Of a stretch of DNA of 64,000 bases, positions 37,701 to 49,215 are shown piece after piece. Below the pieces are notes generated by a model, which did no database searches, was not told the origin of the DNA, and was given only the letters and a program-made list of their open reading frames with translations. The number at the start of each line of letters is the position of its first letter. The stretch's first letter is position 1. A program made the position numbers and the translations under genes. This DNA comes from Protonemura montana. Taxonomy: Eukaryota; Arthropoda; Insecta; Plecoptera; Nemouridae. The stretch covers positions 7,196,418 to 7,260,417 of the forward strand of contig OX387605.1 in assembly GCA_947568835.1 (NCBI GenBank), read 5' to 3'.

Positions 37701-40700
37701 GAGTATCTGCTGCAAGGGCTGGCGAGGCAGGGTAGCTGGTCGGGAGAGGCTGTTGTAGGCGCCCATTACGCCACGTGGTAGCGACGAGAAGTAGTAGGAC
37801 GACGTCGAGGTCTTGGGAGAGATGCTTGACGTCGTCGACGCCTGTTTGTTGCCGTGCTGGAGGGTGTTGACTCCGCTGCTTCCACTGCCAGAACCTGGGA
37901 GAAACAAAACAGATGCGCGAGTTAGTTTAGGTTGGGGAAAAAATAGATGCTGCTTGTCAATTCCATTGATAGTTGTTGCAACGTATACAAGAGATTGCGA
38001 GATTAGGCCCAATCTGTTAATTATATGGGGGAGCTGGTGGATTCAATATCCATGCGCTGCCTCTAGCGCCTGTTCCCTGCTTTTATATTTCAGAACTTTT
38101 TCGGTTTACTTACAAAAAAAAAAATGCATCTGTTTTAGTCTTGTTGTGAGTGGGTGTGTAGCCGCAAATTTCCCCGGGGCCGATTTTTCTCTGTCTTACG
38201 AGATTGTTTCTACGGTGTTCTAAGACTACTTGAAAATTTTCTTTGAAATTTATAACTTCTCTTTTCGAAATGTCACAAACACAATCTCGATCATGTCTTG
38301 TTCGAAAAGATGTGCGTAAGTAAAACACAAAAAAAGCCTTACACAAACCCTCACACCTAACGGAAGAAAAAGCCTGGTGTTAGCCCGAAGCGGAAAATTA
38401 GTTATTCAAGCTTCCATGATTTCACAAAAAGCACAGAATCGTGTGGAAAAAAATGATCAAAGTCGACCACGGTGTAATGCGATTCCTTTAATCATGGCCA
38501 GATGTAGAAGGGAAACATTCGGCTTCGATCCATGGGCATACAGCCTGCCAAACCCATCAAAGCCCATCAACACACTTGAACTTTAGGAATTTACACACCA
38601 CAACATTGCCGGCGAAGATCTATGCTCTATTTAATTTAAAGAGGACGGTATTAATGTTTTAAAAGAACCCACTGGTTTAAGACATGAGCCTCAATTTTTT
38701 AACCTTACAACACATGCCTCGCGATAGCAAAAAAAAAAAAAAATCATAGAAAATACTTGGGCTTCTGTCTCGCTCTCAAAGCACTCGCGTTACCAAGTTT
38801 AAATTTAGTGGCGCACTGACCGACACTAACGCCGCTGGACGACGGCGGGTCGTCCCTGCGCATGCCCCAAGAGCCCGCGAGGTTGAGCGCCACCAGTGGT
38901 CGGGCGCGTATGAGTCGTGCTATCGCACGCAGCCCGTCGCGGCCGCAGCCGAGATGTGGCAGGTGCAGTACCGAGACCTGCGTCGCCTGCTCCAGCGCTG
39001 CGCAAAGTTGCACCACTTGGCTGGTTCCAAGGTTAAGATCTAAGACCAGTTTGTTCAGACTCGGCGATGCGCCGTCGGCCAGGCCGTCGCACAGGGCAGT
39101 CACTAGGGACTGGAACCTGGAAAAAGGTCAAAACGTCACTTTTAAAGAATTGTTCATAATTAGCAGGGCCCATTTTTTATGTTAAAATAATGTGGACATC
39201 TGTAGGTATTGAGGAGGAAGTCAGTTGGCGGTGGAAGAATTTGATTGGTTATCCTCTAAGTCTTGACCTTGACTTCATAGCTAAAAATAGCGGAACTCAG
39301 AACTGGTAAAACGGTACCTGCTGTGCTGTGCTCATATTTTTGTTTTGTAGTATAGACAAATGGATGGGCATGAATGGTATCTAACTATTACTTATTGCTA
39401 CAATGTGATTGTACAATGTGTTGACTCAATTCATAGCAAAAGCAATAAAATCTACTTACAGTAATTTTACCGCTATATATGAAGTGAACGTCTTGCTCAA
39501 TGGCATTGTTGAAGTATAAGATGATCTCAAAGATGAGCCTCAACTCTGACCCAGTTCACTAATCTATTCATGCAATTCGCAAGTGCATTTTGTGCAATCA
39601 TGAGTTATTACCATGGTCGTAAAACAATAACTGTATTTCTGAATGGGTTTGTAGATGCCCGTTTCCCAACTGCAATTTTAAAATACAACCCCGATTCAAA
39701 TATAAATAGTTGTACTAAAGAATAACATTTTGTGCTAACGGGTAAAGTTGAGCCATTAGTTCAATAGTTTAGTGCCATCTTGTCACGCAATGATGCTCAC
39801 GGTTGTCAGGAGAAAAGCACAGGACGTCTGGATATTATGATAACCGAAACATTTCGAGAGGAAAATAAATAGAAACAAAAATTTCCGACATCTTTGCAGT
39901 CAGCTTCAAACCAGGAAGAGTTGTTCCGAATTATACACAATCATCCAATTAGCTTTACTATTTGTTTAAGGAAAACATAACTTATTTAACATTGATCTAT
40001 ACTGCTGCACGGTTTACACTGCAAATCGGGTTAGAAGATAATCGAGTTCGTCAATTTCACGCCGGCATGCATGGGAAACGAAACAGCGGAACGATTTCGG
40101 CTGGGACACGCTTTACGGTATGTTTTGCAATAATAAGGTGTATCAGATGAAACAATATTGACACTCCATGCTATTTTAATGAAACAATTGTTAGCTGCTT
40201 GTCAAGAACCCAGCACCAGTTTTGTTTCGTGAAAAATGTCTATTAGGAAAAAGTAATAATTTTACACCAACTTTTTTTCGCTAACTGTGAATGTAAATTG
40301 CTCAGTTGTTTTAACCTTATACAGCTTTTCATTGGTTAATGTATGAGATGTTCTCCAAGCCCCAGCTCTTCCTATTTGGTCGGTAGAGGTTTTACCTAAA
40401 ATAAGCCACACCTATGAGAATTCTGTCATGCTTTTCACGGATACCCGAAACGATGAGCTACGCCTATTTTCAAATTAAGATGCGTTTGCTGATCGTAAAT
40501 ACATAATCAACAAATATTAGGCAGCTTCTCGAAAACAGCGCACATCTCACTGACGCTCAAGGGATGTTGATAATTTAAACTGGATTGTTGTCCCAGCATC
40601 CAGCTGTATTTATAGCCGAGCAAAACAGCTCGGATGTTTGTCTCGTCGATACACTACTCTCAGGATAAGTCGGCGCTGCTGCGTAGATGATTTAAGATGG

Positions 40701-43696
40701 CGTCGAACTGAGATACATAAATCTAGCGCCGAAAAAAAGTTGTGATATTTTGTTGTTTGCGAACAAAGGCGAAAGAAAAGTTTCCAAAGCAATCCACGAT
40801 ATTGTTAAATGTATTACGCATGATTTACAACCGATTCAGTTCCGGTTCCGGAAGAGTCTACTATTTCTTCCAACCGAACGTTGACCGTCTGTCAATAACA
40901 GGGAAAACTCGTAAAACAAGCATTGTGGAAAAGCGAGTATGTAGACGACTTCAACGTGAATCGTTCACAAAACCAACGCTGATACTCGATCTTTGATGTC
41001 CATAACATCACTTTCAGTTGGAAAAGAGTTAGTTTTTATATTTCTGGCCTTGCCATTCAAACTTCAAGCAGACCTCAATATGCGGATCTTTAGCAAACCT
41101 CGAGCTTACCTGTCATGCGCACTGTCCTCCAGACAAGTGATGACCAACTCGAAGGTGTGCAGCCTCGACTTGGGTAGCGTGGTCTTCACGTAAGCCGCCA
41201 GCCGCGCGACTTCCGCCGCAGTGAACTCGTGCCCAAGCAGCGAGGAGATCCTCACAAGCCGCACGCTATCATTGGCCGCCAATGCCGAGAAGAACACGTC
41301 AAGTAGTTCCTCGCAGTCAGCGCCCTTGTCGAACTGATACACTAGTTCCAGCGCCTCCAGAGAGCACGTTTCACTTCGTAGCACGTGGGCCCAGCCCTCT
41401 AGCTCCAGTGGGGCTGTGTGAACCAACGGCACAGGGATCTTAGACACTGACCCCGTGATGCCGATTCCAAAGAATCCGCCACTGGACGCGCCCAGGAGTC
41501 TACAAACAGCCGCCACGTTGGCTTCGCCGGGTCCGGCAGCCTGGAGGAGCATGAACAACGTCCGTGTGGGGAAGTCTAGAGGACAAAGCTGGTTAAAGAC
41601 CAAGTGGCCCTTGCGAGCGAGCAAGCCCATTAGAAAGCGAAGGATGAGGACTGTGCCGTGGTCAGGAGGAGCTCCGCCACAGTTGCTGAGTCCCGGGAGA
41701 TCTTCGAGTTCGCGTTTCAGGATGTTGGCGTAGTGTACCACGGAGGAAATGTAGTATGCAGCGAGGAACTCGGCGAACGTGCGCAGTAATGGAGTGTAAT
41801 ATTCGGCGCGCTTCTTCTGTCCGTGACTTCGGCCGAAGTTGAGGCCTCGCGTCAGAAATCCAAGCTCCGTGACTTCCAGCCCGCCACCTCGACAATGCAA
41901 ACGGATTTCCGAATCCGTGTATAGGAACCTATCTTCTTTGATGCACGTCAGTGCCAGCTTGCCAAACTCTGCCAAAAGTTTCTTACAGTGCCCAGGTAGG
42001 TCTTGCGTCGAACTCGAAGACATCAGTATGTCTCCTTTGTTCGATAAACTGCGTCGGATAAGGCACTTGAACAGCGCCTGATGCACATCTAGGGTGTCAC
42101 TCGGTATGTGTCCACCGGTTTCCTCGAAGAGCACACAAAGCAGCAGCCAACCGAGCGGCCAGCACGCAAGTGGTCGCAGCACTTGCGTGCTAGCACCAAC
42201 CACCTCAAGGAACCGATTCGCGCTCTCCGGCTGCTTGTTACCGTCAAAGTAAGCCATCGCCAGGCGCTCGACATGCGGCCAGTCGAGTCCGTGCAGCACT
42301 ACCCTACGTTGCACCAACGGGATCAGTTCGGAACTCCACCCGGGACAGCAAGTCACTAGGATGCGACACTCGGGGAACAGTCGTCCTTCTAACAGCTCGA
42401 CCGCGTCGCCTAGCGCTTCGCGGCCCCCTTTGTCCTGACCCCCTTTATCCTGCCCACTCAACGCCTCGTCGTAGCCGTCTAACACAAAGAGGAGCCGGTC
42501 CTCGAGTAGTCCCAAGCACTTCCACACGTGCGCGAACCCGTTGTTGCTGTAGGTGGTGCCAAGGGCAGACTTGGGCAGGAGCTCCTTGCTGAGGTAGTGT
42601 GCGAGCGTGTTACCGCGCAGCTCGCGCAATGGGATGAACAAGGCGAGCTGAATGGAGGGGCCGAGCCACTCGTCCTGCGTCGCCCATGAGTAGAGGAGTC
42701 GCAACGCGAGCGTCGTTTTCCCGCTGCCCGGGGCGCCCTCGACGACGACGCGTCGCGGCGCCTCGTGTACGACGCCCTCGCTCGTCTAGGGTAAACACGC
42801 TAGGGGTTAGCGATCAGAACGCGAGTCACGTGGAAGCAATGCATGGGTGTTGCGTCCAGAACCAAGTGTCCCGTTGTTCGCAGAAAAACAAAGTGAGCAG
42901 TGTTTGTGTTTGTGTTTGTGTTTTTTTTTTTTCTCGAGCAGACATAAATCTCATATTACATATTGTGATACAGGAAAACATGTTTGAAGTACGATCATGA
43001 ATCGTATTATGGTTTTAACCCCGAGTCTTTTATGTTTGAGACATTTTACAAGCATAAAGGCTTTCTACAACCTTTGAACGAAAATAAACAAGAACAAAGT
43101 GTTCGGTTTTGAGCTTGAGTGATTCACTTTATCAAAGGATAACAATCCCTGGATTTGCATTCTATGAAGTAGTGCTTTATTCCTGAAAGCCATAGCACTT
43201 TCTTTCACTTTCAAAGAGTACATGGAAAGAAGGATGCTAGTTTAGAGTAGATCACAGGATTGTGCGTCACCTTGCGATATAACACTCTCTTCAAAAGTCT
43301 GCCTGCCGTCTCCTTGCAACTCACCCTGACTGCTGACAGGATCTGGTCGAGCCTGATGCTGTCTCTAGGCTCGTTGTCTGAGCGCCCTCCCAGCGGGGCC
43401 AGCTGCAGGGCGGGTTGGAAGTGCGCCGGGCAAAGAGTCCCCGAGGGCAGCGGGGGTGCCCATGGCGGAGGGTTCGCAGGGTCGCGTCCCGCTAGCTCCC
43501 GATAAAAGGCGCGCAGGAAACGCAGAAGCCGCGCCAGAGGGTCACGCTCTTTGTCGGGGCTGGCGCCTCCTCCGCGGCGCGACGATGCACGTAGCGAGGA
43601 GATGTAGTGAGCTGAGGCGAGGGCTGGCCCCGGCGGCGAGAGGTCCAGGGGCGACGAGGGAGGCGTCAGCGCAGGGCAGTGGTTCCAGTCGGAGTC
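33855..43696 (-). CDS. NLR-type NACHT-LRR protein (5' end missing from this run)
   Basis: NLR proteins are cytosolic STAND NTPases that oligomerise on sensing damage or microbial ligands. Five exons join in frame on the minus strand: 43,696-43,325, 42,785-41,110, 39,116-38,821, 37,894-37,251 and 34,730-33,855. All four junctions have GT-AG ends and matching phases (0, 2, 1, 0). Together they encode about 1,287 residues. The order is a Pro/Ser-rich lead, an amphipathic pre-NACHT linker with PPWAPPLP, Walker A (GAPGSGKT), Walker B (LFVLDGYDE), a sensor-like segment (RILVTCCPG), a winged-helix/HD2-like region (PLACWPLGWLLLCVLFE, TFAEFLAAYYIS), then LRRs with a Ser/Thr/Gly-rich insert. The first exon has no ATG and an in-frame stop lies just upstream, so at least one more 5' exon exists. 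The effector domain is therefore unknown. I recognise the family, not a named orthologue. Confidence 0.87.
34731..37250 (-). other. NLR-like gene intron, 2.5 kb
   Basis: The intron between the last two LRR exons (donor GTGAGT, acceptor GCAG). I saw no further LRR-like exon in it. The phase-0 junction across it is already seamless. A C-rich tract (cccctcccccccaccccctt) is at about 36,981-37,000. Confidence 0.7.
37251..37894 (-). CDS. NLR-like exon: Ser/Thr/Gly-rich insert, then LRRs
   Basis: A 644-bp exon from acceptor TTTCTCCCAG to donor GAG|GTGAGT. The first 85 or so residues are low in hydrophobics and rich in Ser, Thr, Gly and Asn (SGSGSSGVNTLQHG, SSISPKTSTSS), probably a flexible loop. 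The rest returns to LRR sequence: LRSLNVSKCIL, LDALRLEGG, LQLLDLGSQRL and LRLLSLDGW. The downstream junction IE|EEGSLAVF continues the repeat without a break. Confidence 0.8.
37895..38820 (-). other. NLR-like gene intron, 0.9 kb
   Basis: A phase-1 intron from donor GTCAGT to acceptor CCCAG. It contains short poly-A runs near 38,114 and 38,729-38,743. No coding exon was seen. Confidence 0.65.
38821..39116 (-). CDS. NLR-like exon: first leucine-rich repeats
   Basis: A 296-bp exon entered with 1 nt completing the previous codon (AG|G, Arg) and left with 1 nt (G|GTCAGT). It encodes FQSLVTALCDGLADG, then LRR strands LNKLVLDLNLG, VSVLHLPHLGC and LVALNLAGSWG. The spacing of about 28 residues is that of ribonuclease-inhibitor-type LRRs usual in NLRs. 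The GTCAGT donor was chosen because it alone keeps phase with the next exon. A GTTAGT six bases away (38,832-38,827) is an alternative that would shift frame. Confidence 0.75.
39117..41109 (-). other. NLR-like gene intron, 2.0 kb
   Basis: A phase-2 intron between the NACHT/HD2 exon (donor GTAAGC) and the first LRR exon (acceptor TTTTTCCAG). AT-rich, with no recognisable exon or repeat. Confidence 0.7.
41110..42785 (-). CDS. NLR-like exon: NACHT domain, winged helix and HD2
   Basis: A 1,676-bp exon (558 codons plus 2 nt) from acceptor TTTACCCTAG to donor ACAG|GTAAGC. Walker A GAPGSGKTT starts at 42,737 and Walker B LLFVLDGYDE is at 42,494-42,465. Both catalytic Walker residues (K, and the acidic D-G-x-D-E) are intact, so NTP binding and hydrolysis are plausible. 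The exon then carries the sensor strand RILVTCCPG, helical PLACWPLGWLLLCVLFEE, LFKCLIRRSL and TFAEFLAAYYI. A 15-bp tandem duplication just after Walker B repeats QDKGG. The coding core extends 27 codons upstream of the first Leu-Arg-Leu-Leu of the longest simple frame. Confidence 0.9.
42424..42453 (-). repeat. 15-bp tandem duplication in the NACHT exon
   Basis: CCCCCTTTGTCCTGA is followed directly by CCCCCTTTATCCTGC on the plus strand. In the protein it duplicates QDKGG in the loop right after Walker B (…EALSGQDKGGQDKGGREALG). It keeps the frame. Two mismatches between copies suggest it is not brand new. Confidence 0.85.
42786..43324 (-). other. NLR-like gene intron, 0.5 kb, with GTTT-type repeat
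   Basis: A phase-0 intron (GTGAGT…CCCTAG). It includes a TGTGTT/TTTG simple repeat followed by 12 T at about 42,900-42,932. Confidence 0.75.
43325..43696 (-). CDS. NLR-like exon: Pro/Ser-rich segment and pre-NACHT linker
   Basis: 124 codons, phase 0 at both ends, between acceptor TTTGATTCCAG and donor AGG|GTGAGT. It begins DSDWNHCPALTPPSS and is rich in Pro, Ser, Ala and Arg. The helix RLLRFLRAFYRELAG and the following PPWAPPLPSG, then IRLDQILSAV, resemble the linker just before NACHT in many animal NLRs. It is GC-rich compared with the flanking introns. The reading frame is supported by an exact join to the Walker A exon. Confidence 0.75.
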
Positions 43697-46233
43697 CTGG
43701 AATCAAAGGAAAACTTGGTTAGATTCGTATTGCCAAATCTGGATAGGATTGTTCAAACTCAGAATATTTTGAAGCTAAAATTATAAATATCAATGATTTA
43801 AATGACCCATTTATGAACCACAGCGATTGCAAATGCAAATTAATTTCTACATTTCCAGCTTAGTTTGTAATTGTTGCGAATGTATGTGTGTATGGGAAGG
43901 TGTTAGGGAGCGACTAACTGCATTCTCATCTGGACTAATTATGACAAAAATCTATGATGCTCTACCTCGCCACCCAAGGCACCATTTGTACTTCACGTCA
44001 TATGAGCAAGGCGCAAACTGTGAATCTGTAAGAGATATATGTGTTTTCAAACTACTAACAGAGCACTTAATGTGGATTTCTTCTGGAGTTTATATTGGAG
44101 GTTTTCCAAACGCACTTTTATATTAGTTTTCCACTGACTGAAAAATGTTGAAGTTAATTTAGGCATTGGTTCCATCAATATTGTAAAACAGAGACAAAAG
44201 AGTACGGTTGCAAAACATTTATCTCCCGCCGTTGAGTCTATTTGTTGGGACTTGAGAAGCTTTCAAATACTATTCCGTCAGCCCAATTAAATTTGCATTT
44301 CCCGCTGGGCGAAGCTGCAGACTATTTTAAACGTAGTCAGACGATTTGCAGCGACTTGAAACAGCCAGTAAATGTTACTCGAACTGGCAAAACGTAATCT
44401 GATTATTAGCCTTCGGTTCTGAGTCGAACTGAAAGGGCTTAGCAGGAAAATGGGAGGGAAAGCGCTGACGAGGTCACTGAAGGCAAAGTCCAAAGAAAAA
44501 CCGTGAGAGAAGGGTAGCTTGTTTCTGATAAATATTCTGTTCAGTGAGGAAATGCTTGACCTTGGTTGAACTAGCAGTGCGCTTTTAACGTTTGGTATCG
44601 ACTGTGTTAGGAAAAAACCGGAAAATTACCAAACGGGCAATAAAAAACGCTGTTGAAGATTCTATTTCAAGGCAACCCCGTGACTACTCCTACCTCTGGA
44701 AGGTTATGTATGTTTGTAACAAATTACTTTTATTCGGTCTGTGATCAATTTTGATGCGAAAGCAATCTGACTCTTTTTCTCTTTACCTCTCCCAACTGCT
44801 GTTTTACTGCTCGCTAGAGGCAGTCCAGAACCGTAAATAAAAATAAAATTTAGAAAACATTAATTAATTTCCGTAGGGTGGAAAAAGAACCCGCGGCAGT
44901 AAATTAGTAAAGAGTTTTATTTAAAAAATTCTCTATACTTTTCCATCTAAAAGAAAGTAGTATAATTTTAAGAGTCGTTCGTCGTGCTAGGTCCCATCTT
45001 ACAAATGAGTTCTCTTGTTGAGGGTTCTTTGTTTCAATCAGTTGAGTAGGCAGCTCATGATGTTTTATTGCAAAAGTAGAGTTAAGTTTCTCAGCTAGAT
45101 GCTTGCTGTAAAAGAGGTAGGTTGCACTGAGATTGTTCTAGCAATGTTCGCTGAAACCGTAAGATGTTTGCCAAATTTTATTGTGATTTCTCGTGGGGCC
45201 GTTACTTAAAAATGTCTCCTCTCAACCAGTTTTCTGTCCTGCGTGACGCCGAGGTTGTTCAAGATAGTTTTATAATTTATTTTATTATGGTTGGTTTACT
45301 TTTCCTTCTTCAACTTCAGTTGTGAGTCGAGATTTCAGTTCAATGTCACGTTAACAGCCAGTAACTTGCAGAACAGCTTCTAACCAGGCGTTAAGGGTAA
45401 TTGTAAACCAATCGTTAGTTCTGAAAGTTATTGGAAAGTGTTTCCACTGCAGAAAATACAAAATAACGCAGAGCCTAGCTCAGGATATCGTAACACAAAC
45501 TTTAAATCTCTAAAATTATAGAATCTTTCACAACTGAAAGTTTTTTTATAACTTTTAAGCAGATGTGATAGGTCGAAATCTAATTTTAAATCCACCGCTT
45601 CGTAACAATCAAGAAAATGCTGGATACACAGAAGCAAACTCTCGAAAATATTATTTATAAAATCTAGCATCACGAATTTTATAGGCTGAAAGCGTGGATC
45701 AAATATTTGAAAAGGATAATATTAAAAAAATTGAATGGATACTTCTCTGAAAATTTAAATGTTTACTTCCCCAACAAAGAAAATCAGCGTTTCGGTCACG
45801 TTTGTTTTGAATCCATAGCCAACAAAATTGCAACACATAATTTCAGAGCAGCTTTGAATAAAATATCAGCATTTTTCCAATAATCCATAAACCCATTTTC
45901 TCAAAAGGAAACCTAGCTAGCGATATGAAATGCAATTTGTCATTCTTCTCGAAGACCCACTATCGAACTACAGCATCTTGGTTGTTTTGAAGAGATTTGA
46001 AAGCAGTGACTTTAGTTGATTTGATTCGTAATTTAGTCACCATACGTGATTACAGAATTGTTTGACATCACCCACTCGACAGGCTTCTCTCATGACAAAT
46101 CAACTCATTTAAAATGTAAAAGTCACATTCGGCGTCCATGTTCAAAGCATTACAAAGCGACCCTTCATTCGCCTGCCAACGACACCGTCGTTTGGTCACT
46201 CTGGCGCAAATAGAGAATGCAATAAATAGTCAG

Positions 46234-46497
46234 TCAGTGGTCCAAAACCACTTCGGACTCTAAGTATACAGCAATGCACGAGCAAGGTATTGTAAAACGA
46301 TGGCTTGCTGCCGTACTTAGCGCCACAGAGAAGAGAGTGAGGGTGCTTATCGCACGGGTGCTGCCCTGTCGGCTCTTCGAGGTGTAAAGACTGTGCAAAC
46401 TGGGAAAGCTATCCGCCACGACGCAAATATCACACAGCAAGTCGACGTCGGCGTCGGTGGCAAAAGTGCGATGCAGTTGGTTCAAGAGGATACAGGG
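46234..46497 (-). other. Doubtful minus-strand exon-like frame
   Basis: A minus-strand acceptor (ATACCCACTACAG) at 46,498 opens a frame reading PCILLNQLHRTFATDADVDL and CDICVVADSFPSLHS, which looks more protein-like than its surroundings. There is no good donor in the phase needed to join the exon at 43,696, and I recognise no domain. It could be a missed exon of the NLR-like gene (possibly an alternative N-terminus) or chance. Confidence 0.2.
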
Positions 46498-46535
46498 CTG
46501 TAGTGGGTATTATTTCGAGACCAAATTGCCGCTGT

Positions 46536-46551
46536 AATATATATATATATT
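46536..46551. repeat. AT dinucleotide microsatellite
   Basis: A short uninterrupted TA run in the presumed intron. Confidence 0.7.
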
Positions 46552-49192
46552 TTTGGTTTTAAATTGTATCGAGGGATTTAAGGCCAGTGCATACCGAATG
46601 CTAGAAAAATCCGCCAAATGCCAATCGTAATAAGTGTTTGCTAATTAGCAATCTAACAAATAATGTTCCAAATTTGTTTGGCTATTGATATTTTCGCAGC
46701 AGACCTCTCGACTTGCATACACGGATTTTAATATCTTCGCAATCGCCAACTTCAGTCCTCATGCGTGAAAATGTGAAAATGCCCCAGCACGCATTACCGT
46801 CGTCCACGCAACGTCCTTCTCTGACGGCATTAGCGCCGACTGCCTCGTGCTGGAGAACGGGGGACCATTTCATCATGTCTACAGTATAACTTTCATTCGA
46901 CGCGGAAAAGAGAAAAAAGCGCCGTAATCGTTTCGACGATGAGCGGGAAGACGACCGTTAGCCGGATCGTAAACCTCCCAAGAGATTCCAAGTCATTTCG
47001 CGAAAGCCAATCAGTGAGAAGGAAGGCCGAAGACGTGTTAAATCACGGTGGATGTCTCACATGAGGAAGGAAACGAGAGGAAAAATATATCACATTTTTA
47101 ACCATCTTTTAGGATGAGATAGGATCTCGTCAGTTCAGGTCAAAGAAGCTGAAATTTGCGTGTTATATTGGGCTTCCCCGTCGTATGGTTTATTCAAGAT
47201 TCACGACGTCGTGAGAGGTTGCAATTGGTCGTTACTTGTGTGGTGCCGTTCTCCTTTCGGTGTCTCCACGACGCGGATTTTGGATAAAAATGTTTAGGGT
47301 GTATATTTTTGAAGGAAGGTGTATATTTGAGAAGAAAGGCGTTTTTTTATTTTTTTTTTATAATAAACGAAGAAAGTGAGCTGCATTCATTGGGTTTATC
47401 CCCGTTGTGATGCTAGTCATGGCAGCATATTTCGAACTCAAAGCGAAAATGTTTTTATGCTTTACAAAAAAAAGTACTTCGTGAGTAAATGAGCTCTATG
47501 TTAAAGGACACACCAATCTCATTCGATGCGGGACGTAAACATAACGTTTTCAATGGAACGCGCTTTGAAATTTTGGCTTGATATTTTAACTCTTGTACGA
47601 TTTCACTTGGCTACTATAAAGCGTGAACACTAATGAGATTTGATACCGTAGCCAGATGTGAAAATTAACCCTGAGCATCTTTCAAAATAAAAGTCAAAAT
47701 CACGCCAAAGCTCAGCAAAAGTCTGGATTTTACAGGAATTAACGAGCCTCCGTCCAGGAAAAATCGTCCTTTCTTTCCTTTCGTCAGTCATCGTACGTTC
47801 CAACCGAATATCAAGCAGGAATGATCTCTACCTAAAAAAATTCTTTCCTCTGCAGTTATAAAGGAACACTAAATAATTTTGCCAATTAAACAATTTCCTA
47901 GAAGTACAATCTTCTGCTACCCCAATTATGCACTCTATGTTCCAATATCTGTCGACTTTGACTAACCAACGAAATCTCACACTTCAACAGTTCAATAGAT
48001 AACGCATTTCAAGCCCATTTTCGTGTTAATATTCTCAATTTTTTTAAAGTCAACAGTTTCCCAGATATTTACACAAAATAAAATATTCTGCAAACCAACC
48101 TAAATGGAGCCTTCAGGCGGCAACGCTGCAACGGTCAGCCTCGTATCATTTCACAAATTATGTGAGGCATTTCACCAATAGGCCTTATTTGCTCGTCTAC
48201 AGATGGACGTAAAAGCTTTCGCCATTTCATGATTAATGGGTTTCTCGCTACTCGGTTCTCCGTTCCATTTTGACACTCTCCTTTTTGACACTATGTAGCA
48301 GACAGAAAATCAATCCCCCGCCCACCCCCTCAACCCGTAACCTTTCACCAGGCATTTATATTAAAATGCCCAAGAGTGTGGTTCCTTTCCCAATATTTTA
48401 CTCCCACTGCGGGTTTATACGCTACATTAAATTTTCAAAAAAGAAAAAAGCAAGTGAATTGATTCGCAGCAAATGCAATTTCCGAGGGCCAGCAGCGAAG
48501 AGCTATACAGTGTCGCCTATCAACCGAAAGTATCAACAAAACAGGAAACTCCTTTGCATTTTAAGCGCAAATCCCCTGAGGAAATCTCAGAGAGATATTT
48601 TTACTACTCCCAAACGTAACTATAATAACGCCAAGCGTCGTTATTCTTAGCTGCTTGGAAAATCTTAACCGTTTTCATTTTGACTTTTCCTCTGAAATAT
48701 AATCCTTAACTGGGCGACTGAGCAAAGTCAGCTTATTTAGTATTTGCATAATCTGATTAAACCCGCTTCATTCCACAATAATTATAGTAACAAATTTGAT
48801 TATTACACAAGAGCTGTATGTTACTACCTATAGCCAGGACTTAGCGCAACCTAGTTCCACTCATAAACAGCATTGCTCCTGCAATTGACCCGGTAAAATT
48901 CACGCCGCACCTGGGTAAAAGACAATTGTAGTTTGGACTGTGTGTATCGAAAATAGAAAATAGAAATCGACCAACTTCCCCGATAACTTTAAGGGTGCTT
49001 CAAAACTAGTACCGATTCCCGGATTTGCTTTGTCTTTCGGTTACAATTTGGCACTATCATTTACGTTCGAAGACATATTCCTGCTTTAAGCATAAAAAAT
49101 TCGCAGTTCTTTGGTTCATTATTATGTTTAACGACGCACTGTGTTAACAACGGGCCCAGTGGCATTAGTCTAATGACGTCGGTGAATGAGAG

Positions 49193-49215
49193 GATGATGA
49201 TGAGGATGATGATGA
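49193..49215. repeat. GAT trinucleotide microsatellite
   Basis: Repeated GAT units with one GAG interruption (gaggatgatgatgaggatgatg). Confidence 0.75.
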
